Origin: Mycobacterium avium subsp. avium
GTDB lineage: Bacteria > Actinomycetota > Actinomycetes > Mycobacteriales > Mycobacteriaceae
Direction of reading: 5' to 3'
Length of the DNA stretch: 64,000 nt
Assembly: GCF_009741445.1 (NCBI RefSeq)
Contig: NZ_CP046507.1
Coordinates: 2,914,001 to 2,978,000, forward strand
Part shown: one piece after another, positions 25,021 to 34,145 of the stretch
Numbering within the stretch: the stretch's first letter is position 1
How the letters are laid out: every line of letters starts with the position of its first letter
Made by a program: the position numbers and the translations under genes
The notes under the pieces: generated by a model
Seen by the model: the letters and a program-made list of their open reading frames with translations, nothing else
The model's database searches: none
Told to the model about the DNA's origin: nothing

Positions 25021-25851
25021 TCAGCCTTCCTTGTGGCCACCGAAGAAGAATTCGTGCGCGTTGTTGTAGAGGTAGTTTTCCAGCACGTCGGCGGGCAGAT
25101 CCAACCCGGCCGCCTCGGGGACGACGCGATGCATTTTGAGCACCGGCCAGTCGGACGCGAAGATGACCTTGTCCTGCCCGCGGGTACGCATGTAGTGCAA
25201 CAGGCTCTCCGGCAACCGCTTTGGCGACCAGGCCGACGTCATCAGGCGCAGGTTGGCGTATTTGAGCAACAGCCTGATGGCGACGTCCCACCAAGGGTCC
25301 GCGCCGTGGATCATGCACAGCTTGAGTTCCGGGAAGCGCACGCAGACCCGGTCGAGGTGGATCGGATTCTGCACCTCCCCCGGGATCGGGGGCCCGGGAA
25401 TGCCGGTGTTGACGCACAGCGGCAGCTCGAGCTCGGCGCACTTGGTGTAGAGCGGATAGTAGACGGCGTCGCTGGGCGGATACTGGCCATCCCCCCAAAA
25501 GCTCGGTCCTACAGCGGCATACGCGACGGGCAGGTCGGCGACGACGGCGCCGAGCTCGCGCAGGGACGGGATCGGCCGCAGCAGGTTCACCCCACCCATC
25601 GCCAGGGCGAAACGCTCGGGCTTGTCCTCGACGAACTTGCGCGCGGTCACCGACGGCTTGGCCAGGTTGTCCATCAGGATGGCTTTGCGCACCCCCTGGG
25701 CGTCCATCTCGTCGATCAGCTCGGACAACTCGACGGGCGCGAACATCGACGCCGGTCCCTTGAAGTAGTCGTCGCGCACCTTGAGCATCCACGTCGGCTG
25801 CTTCTCGGTCTCGCCGAAGTGCACGTTGACCAGACAATCGATTGCTTTCAT
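25021..25851 (-). CDS. Amidohydrolase-family protein (ACMSD-like)
   Basis: 276 residues of the amidohydrolase-2 TIM-barrel family, which includes decarboxylases such as ACMSD. Metal-site candidates are His in MIHGADPWWD and Asp in IFASDWPVL. The usual N-terminal HxH is absent here (it reads IDCLVNVHFGE), so metal binding may be altered. It overlaps the ligase gene by 4 nt (ATGA). A second family member, at 27508, lies on the other side of the ligase gene. Confidence 0.8.
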   Translation of the reverse strand: MKAIDCLVNVHFGETEKQPTWMLKVRDDYFKGPASMFAPVELSELIDEMDAQGVRKAILMDNLAKPSVTARKFVEDKPERFALAMGGVNLLRPIPSLRELGAVVADLPVAYAAVGPSFWGDGQYPPSDAVYYPLYTKCAELELPLCVNTGIPGPPIPGEVQNPIHLDRVCVRFPELKLCMIHGADPWWDVAIRLLLKYANLRLMTSAWSPKRLPESLLHYMRTRGQDKVIFASDWPVLKMHRVVPEAAGLDLPADVLENYLYNNAHEFFFGGHKEG

Positions 25852-27485
25852 GTCGACATCGGCGCCTTCTCGCTAGCTTCGGTGACAGCGTGACGTTTGG
25901 CCCAACGGTAATCCGCCTTACCGTTGCCCAGGCGCTGAACCGCAGCGACGAACAGAAATTCCTTGGGCGCCTTGAACCGCGCCAGCCGCGACGTGCAGTG
26001 CGCGTGCAACTCGTCGGCGGCGGCACCGGTTCCGGCACGAAGTTCCACCAGCGCGACGATTTCCTCGCCCCAACGCCCGCTGGGCCGCCCGACCACCAGC
26101 GCGTCGGCGACGGCCGGGTGGGCGCGCAGCACCTCCTCGACCTCCTCGACGAAGACCTTCTCCCCACCGGTGTTGACCACCAGCGAGTCCCGCCCGAACA
26201 ACCGCAGTGTTCCGTCGGGTTCCAGGGCGGCGCGGTCTCCGGAGATCACCACTTGTTTGCCGTCGATCACCGGAAAGGTCTTGCGGGTGGCGTCGGGATC
26301 GTCGAAGTACCCCAACGGGATTCGTCCCTCGCGGGCGACCCAGCCCAGCTGCGGCTCGCCGGGGGAAAGGAAGCGGCTGTAGTCCTCGGCGAGCACCAGC
26401 CCACCCTCGCGCAGTGTGAAGGTGTCGGTTCGGGTGCCGGTTCGGCTGTGGCCGAATCCCATGTTGCCGGTCTCCGACGACCCGTAACCGTTGATGAGAG
26501 TGATGTGGGGAAGCAGCTCCAGCAGGGCCTGCTGGTATTTGGCGTTGGTTGCCGCTCCCCCGGTGCCGATGGCGTACAGCGACGACAAATCATATGAGCC
26601 GCGCCGCAATTCGGCGACCAGCGGTGCCGCGTAGGCGTCGCCGACCATGGTCATCATCCCGACCCGCTCACGCTGGGCGGTCTCCCACACCGATCGCGGG
26701 TCGAGCTTCTTGCCGGTGTCGTAGAGCACCACGGTGGTCCCCGACATGATCGCCGCGAACGCCGTCCACATGCCGGCCGCGTGCATCAGCGGCGAGACGG
26801 CGAACCACGGCGCCCCGGCGGCGCCGCTGACCTTGTCGCGGATCTCCTGAGCGCAGGCGTGATCCGCCCCCACCATCGACGACACGTAGATGTCGGACTG
26901 GCGCCACAGCACCCCCTTGGGCCGGCCCGTCGTCCCGCCGGTGCAGATCATCAGCAGATCGTCAGGCGATCCCGGCACCGGGTGACCGGTATCGCCTTGG
27001 GCCAGAGCATCATTTAGCGACACCGCGCCCGGCAGTTGCGGGGCCTCGCTGCCGTCGTCGACCGCGATGAGCAGGTCGACGTCGCCGCGGCCGAGGACGT
27101 CGGCGAACTTCGGCCCCAGCCCGCGGTGGTAGATGACCGCCCGCGGTCTCAGGTAGTCGAAGAGCTCACCGACCTCACGCGGCGTGTAGTGGTAGTTGAC
27201 GTTCACCGGCACGGTGCGCGCCTTGAGGCAGCCGACGACCATGTCCGGGTACAGATCGTTGTGCATGACCAGGGCGACCCGGTCCTGCCCGCACTCCCAG
27301 TTCTGCAGGACCGCGCGTTCCCGGTGCACGCCCAATCCGTTGCCGGACAGGAAGTTCGCCAACCGGCGGGTGCGGTCCGCCGACTCGGCGAACGTGCTGC
27401 GGCGGTCGCCGCACACCGTCATCGTGCGGTCGGGGATGACGTCGGCGATTTCGTCGAGAACCGCCCCTATGGTCCATTCGCTCAC
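25848..27485 (-). CDS. Acyl-CoA ligase (FadD-type)
   Basis: 545 residues. P-loop CTGGTTGRPKG, adenylate motif GSSETG, GDRAALEPDG and catalytic Lys in LGNGKADYRWA. It is closely similar in design to the ligase at 16357. GTG 27485 is chosen as the first plausible start after the previous stop at 27508; the ribosome site is weak. It sits between two amidohydrolase genes in the operon, so the acid it activates may be the product of one of them. Confidence 0.9.
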   Translation of the reverse strand: MSEWTIGAVLDEIADVIPDRTMTVCGDRRSTFAESADRTRRLANFLSGNGLGVHRERAVLQNWECGQDRVALVMHNDLYPDMVVGCLKARTVPVNVNYHYTPREVGELFDYLRPRAVIYHRGLGPKFADVLGRGDVDLLIAVDDGSEAPQLPGAVSLNDALAQGDTGHPVPGSPDDLLMICTGGTTGRPKGVLWRQSDIYVSSMVGADHACAQEIRDKVSGAAGAPWFAVSPLMHAAGMWTAFAAIMSGTTVVLYDTGKKLDPRSVWETAQRERVGMMTMVGDAYAAPLVAELRRGSYDLSSLYAIGTGGAATNAKYQQALLELLPHITLINGYGSSETGNMGFGHSRTGTRTDTFTLREGGLVLAEDYSRFLSPGEPQLGWVAREGRIPLGYFDDPDATRKTFPVIDGKQVVISGDRAALEPDGTLRLFGRDSLVVNTGGEKVFVEEVEEVLRAHPAVADALVVGRPSGRWGEEIVALVELRAGTGAAADELHAHCTSRLARFKAPKEFLFVAAVQRLGNGKADYRWAKRHAVTEASEKAPMST

Positions 27486-27507
27486 GGGCGTCGTCGGTTC
27501 CGGATAC

Positions 27508-28710
27508 TCAGGCGGCCGAGCCAACTTGCACGCCGAGCAGATCGAGGGCGTTGTCCCGCATGATCTTTCGAATGTCGGACTCGCTGAATCCCTTCAGTTC
27601 CGCGGTGAACGACACCGGCGATGCGAGGCCTTCGCCGTGCGGCCAGTCGGAACCGAACAGGATCTTGTCGACGCCGATGACCCGCGCCAGCTCCGGCAGG
27701 TCGTCCTCGTAGTAGGGGGCGATCCACACGTTGTTGCGCAGCTGTTCCACCGGGTCCTCGGGGAAGTACTGGGGCTGGGTGTTGGCCGCCTTCTTCAGCC
27801 GCTTGATCAGCCGATGCACGAAGTACGAACCGTTTTCGATGCTGACCGCCTTGAGTTTGGGGTGCCGGGTGAACACGCCGTGCACGATCATCGAGGCCAT
27901 CGTGTCGTGGATCGCCCGGTCGTCGAGCAGCACCTGATCCAGCGGGTCCTTCGCGCCGAAGCCCTCGAACGTCGACTTGCCGCCCCAGGCCGCCGCGATG
28001 TGCAGATAGCCGCTGTCGGACAGGTGAAATCCCACCGGCACCCCGGCTTCGGCCAGCCGGGCCCACACCGGGTCGTGGCTGCGATCGCCCAGCGACCGCG
28101 GCTTGACCAGGCCGGGCACCGGCGCCGGGCGCACCAGCACCAGCTTGGCGCCGCGGGCCAGCACGAAGTCGACCTCTTCGACCGCCCTGGTCGGATCGGC
28201 CAGCGAGACGATGGGCGCGGCGATGATCCGGTGATCGGGCCGGTCGAAGCCCCAGTCCTCGTCGAGCCACAGGTTGAACGCGTGCACGGACGCCATCGTC
28301 GCCTCGATGTCGTGCTTGAGCGCCTCCTCGACCCCGCAACCGAACGTCGGCAACATGAACGCCGTCTCGATGTCCTGCTCGTCCATCACCGCGATCCGGG
28401 CGTCGCGGTTCTGGTACTCGGGGTGATCGGCCAGCCGCTCGACCTTCATCAGCGACGCCGGGTCGACGCCGTCGGGGATCTCGCCGCGGAACAACAGGTC
28501 CAGGCAGCCCGGCACGATGATCGGGTCGAAGGTGGGGTTGGGGATGAAGTGGTTGACCCGGTCGCCGATCACCGCCCAGGTGCGCTTGCCGTCGCTGAGC
28601 ATCTGGACGCCGCGGCGTTTGAACTTCTTGTCGAGGTGGCGGGTGAACGAGTCCAGCGGCTCGTAATAGTGGTTGTCGACGTCGATCACGCGATAGTTCA
28701 GGGCGGTCAT
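27508..28710 (-). CDS. Amidohydrolase-family protein
   Basis: 400 residues. N-terminal VIDVDNHYYEP supplies a DxH-like metal motif, VGFHLSD another His, and ILFGSDWPHGEG the C-terminal Asp, as in ACMSD-like decarboxylases and hydrolases that act on ring-fission or carboxylated products. ATG 28710 follows a GGAAAGGATC ribosome site. It is longer and better conserved in its metal ligands than the paralogue at 25021. The operon context suggests action on a pathway acid. Confidence 0.85.
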   Translation of the reverse strand: MTALNYRVIDVDNHYYEPLDSFTRHLDKKFKRRGVQMLSDGKRTWAVIGDRVNHFIPNPTFDPIIVPGCLDLLFRGEIPDGVDPASLMKVERLADHPEYQNRDARIAVMDEQDIETAFMLPTFGCGVEEALKHDIEATMASVHAFNLWLDEDWGFDRPDHRIIAAPIVSLADPTRAVEEVDFVLARGAKLVLVRPAPVPGLVKPRSLGDRSHDPVWARLAEAGVPVGFHLSDSGYLHIAAAWGGKSTFEGFGAKDPLDQVLLDDRAIHDTMASMIVHGVFTRHPKLKAVSIENGSYFVHRLIKRLKKAANTQPQYFPEDPVEQLRNNVWIAPYYEDDLPELARVIGVDKILFGSDWPHGEGLASPVSFTAELKGFSESDIRKIMRDNALDLLGVQVGSAA

Positions 28711-28729
28711 GATGATCCTTTCCGGCGGG

Positions 28730-29554
28730 TCAGGTGGCCAGGGGTGGGAACCGCGGCGGCCGCTTCTCCAGGAAGCTGGTGATGCCCTCGATGACGTCGG
28801 GGCGCTGCAGCGACTCGTGCATGAGGGTTTCGGCGCGGGCGCTGACGTCGACGACGTCGCGCAGCGCGTCGTCGTAGGCCTGCCGCTTGATCACCGCCAG
28901 CGACGCCGGCGAACAGTTGCGGGCGATGTCGTCGGCGTAGGTCAGGGCGCGGGCCATCAGCTCGTCGGGTGCGACGATCTCGTTGACCAGCCCGAGTTTT
29001 GCGGCCTCCTCGGCGAAGAAGGTGCGCCCGCTCAACAGCAGGTCCATCGCCGCGCCCCAGCCGGCCAGCCGCGGCAGGATCCAGGTGATGCCGTACTCGG
29101 CGATCAGTCCCCGGCGGGTGAACGCGGTGGCGAACTTGGCGCCGGCGGCCGCGAACCGCACGTCGCACATCAGGGCGTGGGTCAGCCCGATGCCGACGCA
29201 GGCGCCGTTGATCGCGGCGATGATCGGTTTGCGCAGTGCGGTCAGGAAGTGGGGATGGCGATCGCCGACCAACGCGGTGACGTCGGTGTCGCCGTCGCCC
29301 AGCTTCGCATCGATGGATCCCGCGCCGCCCAGGTTGGCGCCCGCGCAGAACCCCCGACCGGCGCCCGTCAACACGATCACCCGGACCGCGGGGTCCGCCT
29401 CGGCGCGGTCGATGCACGCGTAGAAGCCGCTCGAGATGTCGGGTCCCCAGGCGTTGAGCCGCTCGGGCCGGTTGAACGTCACGACCGCAACGCCGGTTTC
29501 CGTGGTCTGGTACAGCACCGCCTCGTCGGTGACCACATGGTCGGCGGCACTCAT
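28730..29554 (-). CDS. Enoyl-CoA hydratase/isomerase (crotonase fold)
   Basis: 274 residues. FNRPERLNAW, the oxyanion-hole block GRGFCAGANL, and ACVGIGLTHALMCDVRFAAAGA are crotonase marks. One catalytic Glu may be in RGLIAEYGITW. ATG 29554 is preceded by GGGGAC; an adjacent TTG adds one codon. It is the first gene of the minus-strand operon down to 22778 and has palindrome site 4 some 60 bp upstream. Confidence 0.9.
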   Translation of the reverse strand: MSAADHVVTDEAVLYQTTETGVAVVTFNRPERLNAWGPDISSGFYACIDRAEADPAVRVIVLTGAGRGFCAGANLGGAGSIDAKLGDGDTDVTALVGDRHPHFLTALRKPIIAAINGACVGIGLTHALMCDVRFAAAGAKFATAFTRRGLIAEYGITWILPRLAGWGAAMDLLLSGRTFFAEEAAKLGLVNEIVAPDELMARALTYADDIARNCSPASLAVIKRQAYDDALRDVVDVSARAETLMHESLQRPDVIEGITSFLEKRPPRFPPLAT

Positions 29555-29613
29555 CAAGGCGTCCCCTCACAGCTGACCCGGCAGGGCTGACCCGGCAGGC
29601 AAGTTTGTACCCA

Positions 29614-29632
29614 TACTGTATACCTATCGGTA
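29614..29632 (-). promoter_or_regulatory. Island palindrome, site 4
   Basis: TACTGTATACCTATCGGTA matches the reference at 12 of 19 positions, with the left half nearly perfect. It lies 60 bp upstream of the operon starting at 29554. The rest of 29633-29865 shows no gene; it presumably also holds the promoter of the CsbD-like gene. Confidence 0.45.
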
Positions 29633-29865
29633 GCGCATTCCACAACTGCGGTATGGCGCGCGTGAACCGGGACTAATCTGCGATTTTCGCCGCGCCGCCT
29701 GCCGCGCCGGCCACGTGGCTGCCGTGGGTACCGCCGGGTGCTGACGGCCCGGCCGCGCGGAGCGCAGTCGTTGTGGCGAGGGCCACGCCGGCGCCATGTT
29801 TGCCCCCGGCGGGACGACGGGAACGTCCGTGGAAAGAACCGACCATCATGGGGGAAGGAGACGCA

Positions 29866-30108
29866 ATGGTTGACGTCAAGAGCGGCCCGGTCGAGCTGGT
29901 GCAGGGCATCGTCGACGACGTGCTGGGCAGGGCCAAGCAGGTCATCGGCATCATCATCGGCCACAACGGCCTGATCGAGCAGGGCAAGGCCCAGCAGGAC
30001 AAGGCGGATGCTCAGCGCAGCGCCGGCAAGAAGGAAGCCGCCGCCGAGAAGGCCCGGGGCAAGGCCAAGGCCTACGAGCAGCGCGAACGGGCCGAACAGC
30101 AACAGTGA
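29866..30108 (+). CDS. CsbD-like small charged protein (microaggregate-binding type)
   Basis: 80 residues, hydrophilic and rich in Lys, Ala, Glu and Gln. The KSGPVELVQGIVDDVLGRAKQ start and the AEKARGKAKAYEQRERAEQQQ-like tail fit small CsbD-like stress proteins; mycobacterial relatives are annotated as microaggregate-binding proteins. An excellent ribosome site (GGAAGGAG) precedes the ATG. It is a single gene with its own strong terminator, unrelated in function to the catabolic genes around it. Confidence 0.8.
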   Translation: MVDVKSGPVELVQGIVDDVLGRAKQVIGIIIGHNGLIEQGKAQQDKADAQRSAGKKEAAAEKARGKAKAYEQRERAEQQQ

Positions 30109-30119
30109 GTGACGCGAGG

Positions 30120-30147
30120 CGGGCCCGGTCGACGACCGGGCCCGTTT
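30120..30147 (+). terminator. Intrinsic terminator after the CsbD-like gene
   Basis: Arms CGGGCCCGGTCG (30120-30131) and CGACCGGGCCCG (30133-30144) are perfectly complementary and are followed by TTT. It lies 12 nt after the CsbD-like stop and before the opposing lyase gene, so it may serve both strands. Confidence 0.85.
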
Positions 30148-30161
30148 CCGTGTAACCGCTT

Positions 30162-31178
30162 CTACCGCAACGCCGTTGCCAGGAGGCCCAGCCGCTGGTA
30201 GGCGTTCTCGATCTGGGCCTTGGCCTCGGCGGGCAGCTCGGCCTGCGGGGGACGCGAGTGCGGGTAGGCGCCGGTCGGCAGCCCCAGCAGCGAGGCGGCG
30301 TACTTGAACGCCCCGCCCCAGTGGGTGAAGTAATCGGCCCTGCCCGGGTAGCAGGTCCACCACGGCCCGACGTCCAGGTCGAACTGGTCCAACCCGGATT
30401 CCCGGCCGTAGTCCATCGCCTCGATGAGCTTGCCGCTCTGCACCAAATCCCAATATTCGGAGAACAATCGGCGCTGCGGGGTCTCGAACAGGTAGCCGGC
30501 GGTACCCAGCTGCGCCGGGCACACGATCCCGTCGCGCAGCCACCCGGCGCGGTACACCGTCTTGTCGCATTCCCAGAGCACCAGGCCGGGTGCCAGCTCG
30601 TGCAGCAGCCGGCTGGCCCCCGGCCGGAAGGCGCCTTCCTTGGTGGCGCACACCGCGGGAACCTCGTGATAGATCCGGGCGCTTTCGGCCGGCGTCAGCA
30701 CGTAGCCCGACGACGGCGAGTTGAACATGCCCAGGGCGATGTCGGTGCGCGCCGCCACATACTCGAAGAAGCGCAACACGCCTTCGCCGCCGTGGGCCTC
30801 CATCATCGGCGTCTGGATGTAGGCGATGTCGGCGCCCACCTGCTGGGCGTGCAGCGTCAACTCCACGCAGTCCTTCGCCGACATGGCCGCCGTGCAGGCC
30901 TGGATCACCACGTCGGGATTCGCGGCGCGTCCTTCTTCGATTGCCACTTCCAGCAGGCGTTTTCGCTCATCGAGGGTCAGGGCCCAGAACTCGGCGATGC
31001 CGCTGGTGCACCACAACATCGGGTGGCCGAGATCGCCGACGCAGTAGCGCACCAGTTCCCGGTAGGCGTCCCAGTCGATGTCGTCGCCGTCCGGTCCGCA
31101 GAACGGGGTGTAGAGGGAGTCACCGATCCCCCGCAATGCGCCGCGCGCCCAGGTGCGCGCGTCTGCTGCCGTAGCCAC
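30162..31178 (-). CDS. DapA/NanA-fold lyase (dihydrodipicolinate synthase family)
   Basis: 338 residues of the class I aldolase TIM barrel. Schiff-base Lys is likely in AVCATKEGAF, and the Tyr in GADIAYIQTP is in the usual place. Family members cleave or form C-C bonds next to a keto acid, including hydratase-aldolases for aromatic ring products. GTG 31178 follows AAGGAG at good spacing. It is downstream of the SDR at 31223 in one operon. Confidence 0.85.
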   Translation of the reverse strand: MATAADARTWARGALRGIGDSLYTPFCGPDGDDIDWDAYRELVRYCVGDLGHPMLWCTSGIAEFWALTLDERKRLLEVAIEEGRAANPDVVIQACTAAMSAKDCVELTLHAQQVGADIAYIQTPMMEAHGGEGVLRFFEYVAARTDIALGMFNSPSSGYVLTPAESARIYHEVPAVCATKEGAFRPGASRLLHELAPGLVLWECDKTVYRAGWLRDGIVCPAQLGTAGYLFETPQRRLFSEYWDLVQSGKLIEAMDYGRESGLDQFDLDVGPWWTCYPGRADYFTHWGGAFKYAASLLGLPTGAYPHSRPPQAELPAEAKAQIENAYQRLGLLATALR

Positions 31179-31222
31179 AGTCGACTCCTTTTGTCTGCCA
31201 ATCGTTTTCTTTCACCGCCGGT

Positions 31223-32020
31223 TCAGGTGAAGTCCGAACCGCCGTCGACGTTGATGTTGGCGCCCGTCATGTAGGAGTTGCGTCGTGAGGCCAGGAACGC
31301 CGCGACCGGTCCGATCTCCTCCGGCAGGCCGGCGCGCGGCATGTGCGCGGGATGACCGAAATGCTTGCCGATCGCCTCCATCAGGGCGTACGGGTCGCGC
31401 CCGTCGACGCCCACCGAATTCGCCCAGCCCACCAGCGATTCCGACGCGATGCTGCCCGGCGAGATCACGTTGACCAGGATCTCGTCCTTGGCCAGCAGCA
31501 GGGACAGGTTCTTGGAAACACTCGTCAGCATCGATTTGGCCGCGGTGTAGGCGGGCAGCAGCACGCTTTGACGCTGCGTCGAATGCGCCGAGAAGTTGAC
31601 GATCCGCGCCCATTGCGCCTTGCGCAGCAGCGGAAGTGCCGCACGGACACAGCGCACCATGCCCAGCACCCCGTCCTCGACGGCCTGGCGCCACTGCTCG
31701 TCGGTCAGGTCCTCGAACGTGCCGGCCGCGCCCGGCCCCACCGTGATCACCAGAGCATTGAGTTCGCCGTCCCAGCGCCGCGCGAGCTCGCCGAACGCCT
31801 GGCCCACCGCGGCGTCGTCGCCGATGTCGGCGACCAGCCCGAGCGCGTCCGGGCTGCCGCGTCGGGTGAGATCGGTCACCGCCGAGTCGAGGGCGTCGCG
31901 GCTGCGGCCGATCACCGCGACCCGCGCGCCCTCATCGGCCAGGCAGCGCGCCGTCGCCAACCCCATCCCGCGGCTGCCGCCGACCACCACCGCGGCGGCA
32001 TTGGCCAGCCCTAGATCCAT
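31223..32020 (-). CDS. Short-chain dehydrogenase/reductase
   Basis: 265 residues. The cofactor motif is GGSRGMG, the NNAG region is changed to ITVGPG, and the catalytic residues are in NFSAHSTQ and YTAAK. A Rossmann fold with an altered NNAG motif suggests a divergent SDR. It is the first gene of the short minus-strand operon with the lyase and diverges from the TetR gene over palindrome site 5. Confidence 0.85.
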   Translation of the reverse strand: MDLGLANAAAVVVGGSRGMGLATARCLADEGARVAVIGRSRDALDSAVTDLTRRGSPDALGLVADIGDDAAVGQAFGELARRWDGELNALVITVGPGAAGTFEDLTDEQWRQAVEDGVLGMVRCVRAALPLLRKAQWARIVNFSAHSTQRQSVLLPAYTAAKSMLTSVSKNLSLLLAKDEILVNVISPGSIASESLVGWANSVGVDGRDPYALMEAIGKHFGHPAHMPRAGLPEEIGPVAAFLASRRNSYMTGANINVDGGSDFT

Positions 32021-32069
32021 TGCTCTAGCCTGGTCATTTTCGCCTGTCCAGCCGATTTACCAAAAAGCC

Positions 32070-32088
32070 TACGATAGGTATTACAGTA
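32070..32088 (+). promoter_or_regulatory. Island palindrome, site 5 (in front of the TetR gene)
   Basis: TACGATAGGTATTACAGTA matches the reference at 13 of 19 positions, with the right half-site perfect. It lies between the divergent SDR (start 32020) and TetR (start 32216) genes, as expected if the TetR protein regulates itself and the neighbours. Confidence 0.6.
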
Positions 32089-32215
32089 GCAGAGGGAAAT
32101 TGCGACACGTAAGCGTATACGCAGGTCAGAACCGAGGAACCGGTAAATTCGAGTTTACCGGCTGCGCCGCCGCCGGACCGCATGCACGGAACAGATTTTG
32201 ATGGAGGTGCCCGTA

Positions 32216-33004
32216 GTGGCAAAACAGGCAACCGCCGACAAGCGCCAACGACGCGAGCGCGGGTCCATCAATCCCGATGACATCATCACCGGCGCTTTCG
32301 AACTCGCGGAGCAGGTGTCGATCGACAACCTGAGCATGCCGCTGCTGGGCAAACATCTCGGTGTCGGTGTGACGAGCATCTACTGGTACTTCCGCAAGAA
32401 GGACGACCTGCTCAACGCCATGACCGACCGCGCGCTGAGCAAGTACGTGTTCGCCACCCCTTACGTCGAAGCCAGCGACTGGCGCGAGACGTTGCGAAAT
32501 CACGCCCGTTTGATGCGTAAGACGTTCATGGGCAACCCCATTCTGTGCGACCTGATTCTGATTCGGGCGGCGCTGAGCCCCAAGGCGGCGCGGCTGGGGG
32601 CCCAGGAGATGGAAAAAGCGGTGGCCAATCTGGTGCAGGCCGGCCTGTCACCGGAGGACGCGTTCGACACCTACTCGGCGATCTCCGTTCACGTGCGCGG
32701 TTCGGTGGTGCTGCAACGGCTCTACGAAAAGAATCAGTCGTCCGACGTCGGGCCGCGCGCCATCGAGGACGCCGTTGCCATCGATCCGGAAAAGACCCCG
32801 CTGCTGGCTCAAGTGACCCGGATCGGTCATCGCATCGGGGCGCCCGACGAAACCAATTTCGAGTACGGCCTGACCTGCATCCTCGACCACGCCAGCCGGC
32901 TGATCGAGGAGGGTAAGGGCGCTAAGGCCGGGCCGTCGCGGCAGCGCAAGCCCGCCAAGTCGTCGGCCGCGCGGGGCCGCACCAAGGCGCCGGCGAATCG
33001 CTGA
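32216..33004 (+). CDS. TetR-family regulator, candidate master repressor of the island
   Basis: 262 residues. The HTH is clear: ITGAFELAEQVSIDNLSM, then LGVGVTSIYWYFRKKDDLL. The C-terminal domain is long and ends in a basic Lys/Arg/Ala tail. GTG 32216 is chosen because GGAGG lies 8 nt upstream; ATG 32201 is the alternative. Its position in the middle of the catabolic genes, with a palindrome variant in its own promoter and the same palindrome at five other island promoters, makes it the best candidate regulator. The inducer may be a pathway CoA ester. This is inference. Confidence 0.85.
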   Translation: MAKQATADKRQRRERGSINPDDIITGAFELAEQVSIDNLSMPLLGKHLGVGVTSIYWYFRKKDDLLNAMTDRALSKYVFATPYVEASDWRETLRNHARLMRKTFMGNPILCDLILIRAALSPKAARLGAQEMEKAVANLVQAGLSPEDAFDTYSAISVHVRGSVVLQRLYEKNQSSDVGPRAIEDAVAIDPEKTPLLAQVTRIGHRIGAPDETNFEYGLTCILDHASRLIEEGKGAKAGPSRQRKPAKSSAARGRTKAPANR

Positions 33005-33023
33005 CCGTTCCCGAAAAGGCTTG

Positions 33024-33914
33024 TCACGCCTCGGGTTCCGGCACGTGGAAGTGCTCGTCGCGAAGCCGGAACGCTTCCTTGGCGCCGTGCTCGGCGCGGG
33101 TCTTGACGAAGTTGAACTCCCCCGGGGCGAATTGCAGGTTGGTGCCGAAGGCATGGAACAGATAGCTGGCGACCTCCTCGCCCTGATACGCCTGGCTCTG
33201 CTCGACCAGCCGGAAGGCCTCCTTGGCGATCACCACCCCGTCGGCGGGCATCTTCGCCGCCTTCTCGGCCCAGTAGCGCGCCCGGGCCGTCACCGCAGCG
33301 GGATCGCAGGTGTCGGTGAAGATTCCGAGGTGTTCGACCTGCCCGGCGTCGATGATGTCGCCGGTCAGCAGTAGGCGCCGAGCCAGCACCGGCCCCAGCC
33401 GGTGGAAGAACATGTGCAGGCTGCCGAGCGCGGGGCCCAGGAAGCGGGTGGCCGGCATGCCGATCTTGGTGTCCCGCGCGATCACCGAGATGTCGGTCAT
33501 CAGCGCCATCTCGAAGCCGCCGCCGAGCGCGTAGCCGGCGATCTCGCCGACCGTCACCTTCGGGAAGCCCATGAAATTGTGGTAGAAGCCAAAAGACTTG
33601 CGGTCCACCGTGAGTCGCCGACGCTGGCTGGGGCGGCGCCGGGTGGACTCGTCCGCGTTGCGTGACGTGCCGTACCAGCCGTAGGCGTTGTTCATGTCGG
33701 CCCCGGTGGAAAAGACCCCCTCGGCCCCGCGCAGCAGCACGACGGTGAGGTCGTCGTCCTCGGCGACGCGATCCAGGCAGCGGGCGATGGCCTCGCGCAT
33801 GGCGGCGTCGTAGGAGTTGCGCTGCTTGGGATTGTTCAGCGTGATCGTCGCGATGCGGTGCTCGGCGTCGACGTCGAAGAGCACGCGATCGTCGGAGGTG
33901 CTCGAGGCGGTCAT
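33024..33914 (-). CDS. Enoyl-CoA hydratase/isomerase, now downstream of IS copy 1
   Basis: 296 residues of the crotonase fold. LNNPKQRNSYDAAM, GVFSTGADM, and GYALGGGFEMALMTD are the key blocks. There is an extra Arg-rich insertion near residues 90-105. ATG 33914 originally overlapped the stop of the thioesterase at 36078-35386 (ATGA), judging from the sequence left on both sides of the IS. The IS left end now supplies AAGGA at the same place, so its ribosome site is preserved. Confidence 0.9.
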   Translation of the reverse strand: MTASSTSDDRVLFDVDAEHRIATITLNNPKQRNSYDAAMREAIARCLDRVAEDDDLTVVLLRGAEGVFSTGADMNNAYGWYGTSRNADESTRRRPSQRRRLTVDRKSFGFYHNFMGFPKVTVGEIAGYALGGGFEMALMTDISVIARDTKIGMPATRFLGPALGSLHMFFHRLGPVLARRLLLTGDIIDAGQVEHLGIFTDTCDPAAVTARARYWAEKAAKMPADGVVIAKEAFRLVEQSQAYQGEEVASYLFHAFGTNLQFAPGEFNFVKTRAEHGAKEAFRLRDEHFHVPEPEA

Positions 33915-33939
33915 GTGTCGGACTCCTTAGGGTTGAAGG

Positions 33940-34110
33940 GGTCTGGGATTGGATGTCCTGGATGCCCAGGACGGTGGGGTGTGGCTAATGTGTTGTTGCA
34001 ACGGTTGTTGCTTGAAAGGAATGGCCGCCCTGCCGTTTTGGACGGTCCTGGCCACTGATTGAGATCTGACGCGTACTCGATGACGCTGCTCTAAGGACCT
34101 GTTGGCGGGG
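33940..34110 (+). ncRNA. Predicted bridge RNA of IS copy 1
   Basis: The left end before the transposase can fold into stem-loops: GTCCTGG/CCAGGAC (33955-33972); GTGGC/GCCGC (33981-33985 with 34024-34028) closing a loop around the hairpin GCAAC-GGTT-GTTGC (33998-34011); and a loop around GCGT/ACGC (34071-34086). The last loop has ATTGAGAT (34058-34065), identical to the right end, on its 5' side. On its 3' side is CTAAGGA (34091-34097), complementary to the left terminus. The middle loop has GAAAGGA (34014-34020), complementary to target TCCTTTC. Boundaries are estimates. Confidence 0.6.
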
Positions 34111-34145
34111 TTGTCCGCGGGGACTGCGACGACAGGAGTAGCGGT

